This document shows positions 1 through 6,517 of a stretch of 13,148 nucleotides of DNA, piece after piece. The translations under genes and the position numbers were made by a program. The stretch is from NCBI GenBank assembly GCA_947625445.1, contig CANQOM010000029.1, forward strand, positions 1 through 13,148, given 5' to 3'. The notes below the pieces were generated by a model. It was not told the origin of the DNA, did no database searches, and saw only the letters and a program-made list of their open reading frames with translations. The DNA is from Candidatus Gastranaerophilales bacterium (GTDB taxonomy: Bacteria; Cyanobacteriota; Vampirovibrionia; Gastranaerophilales; Gastranaerophilaceae). Within the stretch, counting starts at the first letter, position 1. Every line of letters starts with the position of its first letter.

Positions 1-1612
1 AAATGAAAATGAAAATGATGTTTCTGAATTGTTAGATGAATTATTTAATGAAGAAGATGCTTCTAATATAGAACAGGAAAATCTGCAAAAGGCACAATTC
101 CAAGATAAGGTTAATGAAGAAAATAATGAACTTGAAATAGTTGAAGATAATACAGAAGAGAATGAAAAAGAAGATAATTTAGCAGAAATTAAAAATGTGG
201 ATTCAGATGATTCTGAACTTCTTGTCATTGAAGATGACACAGGAGAACTTATTGATTCTGTTGATGAAATAAAACCTATAGAAGAAAGTGAAGATTCTGC
301 TTCAAATATACAAGAGGTAATTACAGATTATGACGAGATGGGCAAACCTGTTTATTCTTATGTCGAAAATGTAAGTCCTGAAAATGCTCAAACTCTGGAT
401 TCAGAAATAGAACTAATTGAAGAAAGCGTTGTTGAACCTGACGGTGAACTTAATGAAGAACAATCATCAAGTGATATTGCGGAAGTAAATGATATTGATG
501 AAATTGTTCCGATTGAGGATGAGCAATCAGATATTAAAGAAGATAATAATAATGCGGAATCGGATCATAACGATATTAAATATATAGATTCTCAAGATGA
601 TTATAATTATGAAACAGAAAATAATTATATAAATACAGATGTTGAGAATGAAGTTAATTCAAACGAGAAAGAAGTAAATTCTCAATCAAGTATTTATGAA
701 AATCTTGCTATTCAACAAAACAATGATATTGAAATACAAGATGAAAGTTCATTTAACAATCATCAAAAAGAAATACATTTTAAAAATGAAGAAGATGAAG
801 AAGTAAATGAAGAAGAATTAAATTCTGATGATATAGAAATTCAATATGAAGAAGATGAAAAGCAAGATATGCAACAGGAAGATGATATTGAAGATGAAGA
901 AACTGATGATGAAGAATATGAAGATGATATTGAGTATGAGGAAAAATCTGATACAAACGGCAAAAAATCGTCAAATTCTTTAAAAGTATTGTTGTTGGTT
1001 TTATTCCTTACTATAGCGGCAGGCGGGGTATTCTTATTTATGAATAATAAAAATAATACTGCATCAAATTCTATAGTATCGGATAATTCTATTGAAATGA
1101 CAACTGAAACTGAAAATAATGTTCAAAATCAAGAAACAATTCCTTCTCAAGGTTCAATAGATGTAGATGCCTTAAATGAGCAAGATTTGTTAAAAGTAAA
1201 ACCCAGAAACAATGCTGATGTAAATAAAGTAATGGCTAATGCATTCTCAGAAGGAGGAAATGGTGTTTCTCTGAGAGGTATAAATTGGATGTGTACCGCT
1301 GAGTTATTTACTGACAAAACATTTAAGGATTATTTACAAAATCTTGATAGTGTTTTAAAACTTAATTTAAGAAAAAATATACTAAATGCGACTGATACAA
1401 CTGAAAAGGATAGTGTTACCGCTAAGTTGGCAATAGACAATAACGGTGAATTACAGAAAGTTATAATTTCTGATTCCAGCGGTTCTGAGCAAATTGATGA
1501 CATTGTGTTACAAAGTATTAAAGAATCTTTTGTAGGTGAAAAAAGCCCGATTATTACCGCTAATACTTTAAAGTCTGACATGTATTACTTAAAAGTGGTA
1601 ATAAAATTGTAA
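1..1612 (+). CDS. Single-span membrane protein with long acidic cytoplasmic region and TonB-like C-terminal domain (5' end missing)
   Basis: The frame is open from the first complete codon at base 2 (Asn-Glu repeats), so the true start lies left of the window; the TTG at 29 is only the first start-like codon inside. Residues are numbered from that TTG (527 aa). Residues 1-310 are dominated by Glu, Asp, Asn and Ser with few basic residues and look disordered. A Lys/Ser stretch (312-319) precedes one hydrophobic helix at about 318-338, followed by Asn/Lys residues, which suggests a cytoplasmic N-terminus. A polar linker of about 80 residues leads to a domain at about 417-527. Its segment with DNNGELQKVIISDSSG, then a helix with IDDIVLQSIKESF, matches the TonB C-terminal pattern (strand, turn, strand, SSG, helix). 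There is no Pro-rich spacer and no ExbB/ExbD in view, so it is probably not a classical TonB energy transducer. The fold call is by eye; specific function unknown. Confidence 0.7.
   Translation, partial: NENENDVSELLDELFNEEDASNIEQENLQKAQFQDKVNEENNELEIVEDNTEENEKEDNLAEIKNVDSDDSELLVIEDDTGELIDSVDEIKPIEESEDSASNIQEVITDYDEMGKPVYSYVENVSPENAQTLDSEIELIEESVVEPDGELNEEQSSSDIAEVNDIDEIVPIEDEQSDIKEDNNNAESDHNDIKYIDSQDDYNYETENNYINTDVENEVNSNEKEVNSQSSIYENLAIQQNNDIEIQDESSFNNHQKEIHFKNEEDEEVNEEELNSDDIEIQYEEDEKQDMQQEDDIEDEETDDEEYEDDIEYEEKSDTNGKKSSNSLKVLLLVLFLTIAAGGVFLFMNNKNNTASNSIVSDNSIEMTTETENNVQNQETIPSQGSIDVDALNEQDLLKVKPRNNADVNKVMANAFSEGGNGVSLRGINWMCTAELFTDKTFKDYLQNLDSVLKLNLRKNILNATDTTEKDSVTAKLAIDNNGELQKVIISDSSGSEQIDDIVLQSIKESFVGEKSPIITANTLKSDMYYLKVVIKL
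2..19 (+). repeat. Short tandem hexamer repeat coding Asn-Glu
   Basis: Three copies of a six-base unit (AATGAA, AATGAA, AATGAT) sit in frame at the left edge and encode NENEND. The array is cut by the window edge and may be longer. It belongs to the acidic region of the membrane protein and could expand or shrink by slippage. Confidence 0.5.
878..933 (+). repeat. In-frame direct repeat in acidic tract
   Basis: The 14-base string GAAGATGATATTGA occurs exactly at 878-891 and again at 920-933, 42 bases apart and in frame (14 codons). Both copies encode EDDIE, at residues 284-288 and 298-302 by the TTG-29 numbering. The surrounding 780-950 stretch is almost all GAA/GAT codons, so this is probably internal growth of an acidic tract just before the membrane helix. 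Confidence 0.6.
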
Positions 1613-1658
1613 TTTGTGTTATTATATTGTTGGTATACCGTTAGAGAAATAATAATCA

Positions 1659-2246
1659 GTGTTGTTAGTTGAGGAACAAAGAGCATTAATAGAAAAAATT
1701 GTTAAGGCAAATAAAAATTATGCCGGCAATGAGGATTTGTTTGAAGACTTCTGCAGTGAAGCCTTTCAAAAGTGTTATATGATTTTCAACTCTACAAACA
1801 GTATTCAAAAAATAGAGAATTATGCTGCAAAAGTAGTACATACTTCAATTCTTAGTGTGTTAAAAAACTCAGGAAGAGTGAGAAGAGTTAGTGAAGGCTA
1901 TGTGGCAACAAAAGAAATTAAAGTTCCTGATTTTTCTCAAGAAAAATCGATAAAAGTTTCCCCGGCAGGACAAAATATTGTTTTGGATTTCCCTGACCCA
2001 AAACAAACAGTTGAAGAACTTTTAATTACAAAAGATTGTCTTCAAAGAATTGCTGATGCCGTTTGTGTTATACATAGAGAATTACCTTCTCAATATTTTT
2101 ATGATATTTTTTATCTGCGCTATGTAAAGGGTTTAAAACAAAGTGAAATTGCGAAAAATCTTGAAATATCCCAGTCGGAAGTTAGTAAAAGATTATTGCA
2201 GCTTTCTAAACTGATAAGCAGTTTTTTGGATAGTACCAAAAGTTAG
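1659..2246 (+). CDS. Divergent sigma-70 family (ECF-like) RNA polymerase sigma factor
   Basis: This 195-residue protein has the size and layout of an ECF-type sigma factor. The C-terminal part (about 139-190) is clear: LPSQYFYDIFYLRYVKGLKQ leads into a helix-turn-helix (about 158-186, with SEIAKNLEISQSEVSKRL), the region 4 signature that binds the -35 element. The N-terminal part is weaker. DLFEDFCSEAFQKCYMIF (26-43) resembles region 2.1/2.2, and KIENYAAKVVHTSILSVL followed by basic residues (51-76) sits where region 2.3/2.4 should melt the -10. A linker of about 60 residues joins them. The start is GTG 1659; the adjacent TTG 1662 is equally possible, and a stop at 1653 rules out anything further upstream. 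The ribosome site is poor (AGAG about 12 bases upstream). It lies 46 bases after the TonB-C-like gene and 11 before the zinc-ribbon gene. It could instead be a sigma-like DNA-binding regulator that lacks working region 2. Confidence 0.75.
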   Translation: MLLVEEQRALIEKIVKANKNYAGNEDLFEDFCSEAFQKCYMIFNSTNSIQKIENYAAKVVHTSILSVLKNSGRVRRVSEGYVATKEIKVPDFSQEKSIKVSPAGQNIVLDFPDPKQTVEELLITKDCLQRIADAVCVIHRELPSQYFYDIFYLRYVKGLKQSEIAKNLEISQSEVSKRLLQLSKLISSFLDSTKS

Positions 2247-2257
2247 GTAACTGCGTT

Positions 2258-5200
2258 ATGATTTGTCCAAGATGCAAAACAGAATTACCCGATAATACAA
2301 TCAGGTGTCCTAAATGTTTAATGAAAGTCAATATTGTATGCCCTGATTGTAAAACAATTAACCCCATAGGGGTTACTCATTGTCGTAATTGTTCTAAAGA
2401 ATTAATAAAAATTTGTCCGGCTTGTAAAAGTTTTAACTTGCCTGATGCACTTGAATGCAGAAAATGTCATACCGCTTTTGAACCTTCAGAGGAGTTATCA
2501 GAAGATAATCTATCTTCTTCTGCTGAATCAAATATAGTAAAACCTTTTAGTTCCACGGATAATAATTTTAATCTTCCTAATATTACTGCCAATGCTCAAC
2601 CGATTGAAATGGTTCAAAATTCTGATGAAAATAATGACGATATTGAGAAAGATATATTTCATGTTGATGAAGTTGAAGCTATTAATATAGAAACTGTTCA
2701 GTATGAAGAAAATTATGAACAAATTGCAGAAGAACAAAACAATAAAAATCCTGATATAAATATTGATATAGAATCTGCAGAAGATGTTGTAATAGGAGTA
2801 AATAAAAGTCTTTTGGATGAGACTGAAAAAGAACCTGAAAAAAATGAAACAACAGTTGAAAGTGAGCAAGAAGAATATAATCTTGAGAATATAGAAATAC
2901 AACCGGATGCGGTAAATAAGACTGTTAATCTTATAAGAAGTTCTATTAACAAACATATTATTGCAATTAACGGACTCGAAGGCTCAGGTAAATCAGCGGT
3001 TTTAAAACAGGTTAAAAATTATCTTGCTGATAATGATTATATTTGTTTATATGGAAGTATGACTCCTTTACTTCAAATAACGAGTTTTGGTTTTTTTCAG
3101 GATGCTTTTTTGAGAATTATGGGCTTTCCTCCTTTTATTAAAAGTAGTGATGCTTTTGTAAGAGATTTTAAAAAAAGTAAATATGCCGGTATTTTTCATT
3201 GTCTTGACAATAATGAACTATCTCTGTTTTTAAATATTTTTTATCCGAATAAGGAAGATGATTTTGAAAATATATTAGAAAATAAAAAAGTAATATTTTC
3301 TATATTAGAAAAACTTATTACTTCATTGCTTTTAAATAGTAATATTGTTATTGCTATAGATAATTTTGAATTATTAGACGGAGCATCTTATGATTTTATT
3401 GTTCATTTAATGAAAAAAGGATATTTCAATAACAGATTAAAATTATTAGCAGCATATCAGGAAAATAAGTCTATTCAAAGTTATTTTGATTTGCCTGAAA
3501 GCGAAGAAGGTATTTTTGAAACACTCATAATTAAGAAATTTAATAAAGAAGATTTGCTAAAATCTGTAAAAAGAACGACGGGAATAGCAATAGAAGATAT
3601 TCTAGACAGTGCATATACAGACGAATTAATAATAAAATCAGATGGAAATGCAATAAGAATGGAACAAGAAGCCGCATTTCTTTTTGATATAAATTACATA
3701 ACCGTAGAAGATGAAAGTATTGTTTTAAAGAAAGAAAATAAGCCCGAAATAACTCCTGAAAGTTTTGAAGAATTAATAAAATTGAGGCTTAATGTACTTG
3801 CCCCCGTAAGTAAAAATATGTTGTTTATGGCTGCCGTAATGGGGTATAGATTTTCCGGAACAATATTATTTGCATCATTAAATATACCGCCTGAAAAAGG
3901 CGAAAAAATGCTTGATTATCTTGTAAAAGAACTTTATATTGACAGAGTTGATAACTATACTTGTGAATTTAAAAGCCTTTCATTATGGAAAATAATTTAT
4001 AATGAAGCTAAATCTGACTCTTTATATAAAGAAAATTCTCAAAGATTGTATAGTGTTTTGAAACCTTTAATATTGTCATCTAATTTACAAAAAGTTATTG
4101 CTTGCGTAGATGCGATAGATAAAAATGACGAATTTATTATTTGGCAGCAAACTGCCAGCTTAACTGCTAAGTTGGGTGATACGAATATTTATATCATAGC
4201 GCTTAAACAATGTTTAAAATTAATTGATGAATTAAATCCTGATAATGCGGATGATATCAGAATTATAATATATGAGCAGATGGGAAAACTTCTTTGTGAA
4301 AAGTCCCCGAAAGAAGCTATTAGTTATCTTTCAAATGTTCTTGATATAAGTATAAAAAATTCTGAAATACGAAAAATAGTTGATATATCGGGATATTTTA
4401 TAAAAAGCTGCTATTTATCAGGTAATTACTTTGGAGTAACAGAAGCGGTTGATACTATAATTTCATCATTAACAGGTGCTAATCAGGATATATCGGGTTT
4501 GAATTTGTCTTTAATCAAAACAAGAAAACTTAATGCACTTTTGAATATAGGTAACAGTGAACAAATTATTAATTTGGTAAATGAAGAAATTATTCCCGAC
4601 TTGGAACAGGAAATAGAGAAAAAAATTGCTGCGGGAACAAATATTGGTTCTATATTAATAAATGCTTGGCTTTTATCTAAAGTTTCTCTTGCCAAGGCTT
4701 ATGCTATTCAGGGTAATAAAGAAATATTTAAAGTCATTAAGCAGTTAAGAGAATTTATTCCAAAACATAATTATAATACCGAATATTATTCAACTCAGAC
4801 TGATATTATGGAATCATTTGCGTATACAATTTCAGGTCAAATAAATAAATCAGAAGAGATATTACGTAATATAATGACGGCATATAACACTAAAAATATG
4901 GATACATCACTATTGGCGGAATGGAATCTTATAAATGTTATTAACAGAGTTCTATCTGATACAACAGACGGGTTAAAAAATGATTTATTTGAGCTTGCGG
5001 CATATACAAATAATATTAACGAGCATTCTTTGAAAAATATTGTGAAGTTGATATTGGGTTATATACTAAAAGAAGAGGGTAATAAAGCAAAAGCGCTTGA
5101 AATTTTTAATGAAGAAATAACATATTTTGCTAAAGAAAAAGTAGCAATAGGTGCAATGTTATCTTGGGCGTTAATTGTACAAATAACTATGGATATGGGA

Positions 5201-5620
5201 GATTATGATAAGGCTTTAAACACTGCTTCAAAATCTCTTGAAATTGCGCAAAGCCCAAAGATTAATAATTATTTCTTCAGCATTTATTTCCAGAAATATA
5301 TTGCAGAAATTTATCTTATAAAACAGGATTATGTGGCAGCTAAAATGTACTTTGAAAAAGCCATTATGATGGCTAAGCAGTACGATTTAAAATATCAGCT
5401 TGTTGAACTTTATACATTGTTTGGAAAATATATGGAAGAATTTATGCAGGCTAATAATTTATATACAACAGAACATATTAAATTGACTTCTGAAATGTTT
5501 AACAAAGCAATATTGATTGCAAAAGAATTAGGTATGAAAAATTTACTTGATTTAGCACTTAAAGCCAGAGCTTCGTTTAAAGTTTACTGTCAATTAAATT
5601 CTATAGAGTTAGTTAATTAG
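2258..5620 (+). CDS. Triple zinc-ribbon, STAND-like P-loop ATPase with TPR-type helical repeats
   Basis: A 1120-residue multidomain protein with no signal peptide or membrane span, so probably cytoplasmic. Residues 3-70 hold three consecutive zinc ribbons, each CX2C-X10-CX2C (C3/6/17/20, C28/31/42/45, C53/56/67/70), exactly 25 residues apart. An acidic, low-complexity linker runs from about 75 to 220. An AAA_16/STAND-type NTPase follows, with Walker A GLEGSGKS (239-246) and Walker B IVIAIDNFE (D368, E371). A winged-helix-like segment at about 496-604 includes AAVMGYRF, the place where related proteins have 'AAV.GREF'. The rest, to about 1110, is helical and TPR-like, clearest at about 961-1060. 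Proteins joining zinc ribbons, AAA_16 and TPRs often carry a class III nucleotide cyclase domain; none is seen here. The ATG at 2258 has AGG ten bases upstream, overlapping the sigma gene's stop, so coupling is likely. Inferred role: ATP-driven signalling switch or scaffold; ligand unknown. Confidence 0.8.
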   Translation: MICPRCKTELPDNTIRCPKCLMKVNIVCPDCKTINPIGVTHCRNCSKELIKICPACKSFNLPDALECRKCHTAFEPSEELSEDNLSSSAESNIVKPFSSTDNNFNLPNITANAQPIEMVQNSDENNDDIEKDIFHVDEVEAINIETVQYEENYEQIAEEQNNKNPDINIDIESAEDVVIGVNKSLLDETEKEPEKNETTVESEQEEYNLENIEIQPDAVNKTVNLIRSSINKHIIAINGLEGSGKSAVLKQVKNYLADNDYICLYGSMTPLLQITSFGFFQDAFLRIMGFPPFIKSSDAFVRDFKKSKYAGIFHCLDNNELSLFLNIFYPNKEDDFENILENKKVIFSILEKLITSLLLNSNIVIAIDNFELLDGASYDFIVHLMKKGYFNNRLKLLAAYQENKSIQSYFDLPESEEGIFETLIIKKFNKEDLLKSVKRTTGIAIEDILDSAYTDELIIKSDGNAIRMEQEAAFLFDINYITVEDESIVLKKENKPEITPESFEELIKLRLNVLAPVSKNMLFMAAVMGYRFSGTILFASLNIPPEKGEKMLDYLVKELYIDRVDNYTCEFKSLSLWKIIYNEAKSDSLYKENSQRLYSVLKPLILSSNLQKVIACVDAIDKNDEFIIWQQTASLTAKLGDTNIYIIALKQCLKLIDELNPDNADDIRIIIYEQMGKLLCEKSPKEAISYLSNVLDISIKNSEIRKIVDISGYFIKSCYLSGNYFGVTEAVDTIISSLTGANQDISGLNLSLIKTRKLNALLNIGNSEQIINLVNEEIIPDLEQEIEKKIAAGTNIGSILINAWLLSKVSLAKAYAIQGNKEIFKVIKQLREFIPKHNYNTEYYSTQTDIMESFAYTISGQINKSEEILRNIMTAYNTKNMDTSLLAEWNLINVINRVLSDTTDGLKNDLFELAAYTNNINEHSLKNIVKLILGYILKEEGNKAKALEIFNEEITYFAKEKVAIGAMLSWALIVQITMDMGDYDKALNTASKSLEIAQSPKINNYFFSIYFQKYIAEIYLIKQDYVAAKMYFEKAIMMAKQYDLKYQLVELYTLFGKYMEEFMQANNLYTTEHIKLTSEMFNKAILIAKELGMKNLLDLALKARASFKVYCQLNSIELVN

Positions 5621-5621
5621 T

Positions 5622-5627
5622 AAAGGA
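5622..5627 (+). promoter_or_regulatory. Ribosome binding site of the matrixin-like protease gene
   Basis: AAAGGA lies eight bases before the ATG at 5636, directly after the stop codon of the preceding ATPase gene. It is one of the best Shine-Dalgarno matches in the window and supports the chosen start and independent ribosome loading within the unit. Confidence 0.65.
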
Positions 5628-5635
5628 CAATAAAA

Positions 5636-6496
5636 ATGAAAAATAATAATATGTTGAAAACATTTACTATACTTATATTATTTATAGCTACATTTACGGG
5701 CGCATACGCTTCTTCCAAAATAGATTATCAACAGTTAAATAAAGAAATTGATGTATGTTCAAATGAGAGAACATCTTCTTGCTTTTTAAATTTATTAAAT
5801 AAATATAAATTTAATGAAATCAGATATTATTATGCTATATCTTTAGAAAATGAAAAGAAGCTTTCGCAAGCAAAAAATGAATTGGATATTATCGTTAAAA
5901 CTGAAAAGAATAATACAAAATTGATAGCGTTAGCAAAAGAAGAAATACAAAAGATAAATGATTTAAATACTAAAATGAGAAATGCAAATAATGCAGATTG
6001 GGGCGATTATTTTTCAGAGTTAGACAATACCGCAAAATGGAGAAATGCAAGAGGCTTGAGAGTTTTTGTTACGGGAAGAACCGGCAAAGAATATATATTA
6101 AATAAAGCTTTTCAAATATGGGATAATAGTGTTGCCGAAGTAAGTTTTACTTATGTCAATTCTAAAGAAAATGCGGATATTATATGTTATTTTGTAGATC
6201 GTCTGAATAAAGGTAATGCTGCGGGAGTAACAATGCCTCAAATGTATCAAACTCCTGACGGAAAAAAATATTTACATAAGGCAACTGTTGAAATTTCTAT
6301 GTATAAACCGGGAACAAACGGTAAATATACTGACGATAATCTTTTGTGTATAACTTTACATGAAATAGGCCATGCACTGGGTATAATCTCTCACAGTAAT
6401 AACATAAACGATATAATGTATCCTACAACTGATACTTACCAACGTTATTCAATTTCTCGCAGAGATATCAATACAATTAAAAAAATGTACCATTAA
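5636..6496 (+). CDS. Secreted matrixin-like (M10/metzincin) zinc metalloprotease
   Basis: A 286-residue protein with a classical signal peptide: a basic start, a hydrophobic core (about 9-21) and likely cleavage after AYA (25|26), so it is exported. Residues 30-115 are helical and charged, perhaps one TPR-like hairpin pair. The catalytic domain spans about 135-286. AFQIWDNSVAEVSFTYV (W162) followed by NADIICYF (A180-I182) matches the start of matrixin domains. The zinc motif is HEIGHALGIISH (H242, E243, H246, H253), followed by the Met-turn DIMYP (M261). The third histidine is one residue later than in textbook HExxHxxGxxH metzincins; I recall the longer spacing in bacterial relatives ending 'GHS'. 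No cysteine-switch propeptide is evident. It is the last gene of the + strand unit, 15 bases after the ATPase gene, with a good ribosome site. Substrate unknown; an envelope or extracellular protein is likely. Confidence 0.85.
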   Translation: MKNNNMLKTFTILILFIATFTGAYASSKIDYQQLNKEIDVCSNERTSSCFLNLLNKYKFNEIRYYYAISLENEKKLSQAKNELDIIVKTEKNNTKLIALAKEEIQKINDLNTKMRNANNADWGDYFSELDNTAKWRNARGLRVFVTGRTGKEYILNKAFQIWDNSVAEVSFTYVNSKENADIICYFVDRLNKGNAAGVTMPQMYQTPDGKKYLHKATVEISMYKPGTNGKYTDDNLLCITLHEIGHALGIISHSNNINDIMYPTTDTYQRYSISRRDINTIKKMYH

Positions 6497-6517
6497 TCAA
6501 TAAATGTTTTTGTACAT
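6485..6517. other. Weak inverted repeat at the convergent gene junction
   Basis: ATGTAC (6485-6490) and its complement GTACAT (6512-6517) flank the two abutting stop codons; inside, CATT (6491-6494) can pair with AATG (6503-6506), leaving a T5 bulge. The stem is short, AT-rich and lacks a GC core, so it is a poor terminator. It is recorded because nothing else lies between two convergent units. Confidence 0.25.

Noticed and set aside
780..974. 64-residue open frame on the - strand, rich in His and Leu
   Set aside because: It is the antisense image of GAA/GAT codons in the acidic region of the membrane protein; no ribosome site and no recognisable domain.
1330..1581. 83-residue - strand open frame
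   Set aside because: Lies wholly inside the TonB-C-like domain, whose + strand reading is convincing.
1..1612. Membrane protein as a zinc-type anti-sigma factor
   Set aside because: It lacks the HxxxCxxC motif and precedes, not follows, the sigma gene; a partner role remains possible but unsupported.
1632..1639. Palindrome GGTATACC upstream of the sigma factor gene
   Set aside because: Eight bases with no flanking symmetry and no second copy found nearby; too little for an operator call.
2528..2956. Two overlapping - strand open frames (142 and 79 residues)
   Set aside because: Both are shadows of the acidic linker of the ATPase; their hydrophobic or Ser-rich composition follows from reading acidic codons backwards.
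4483..4695. 70-residue - strand open frame
   Set aside because: Lies inside the helical repeat part of the ATPase and has no supporting signals.
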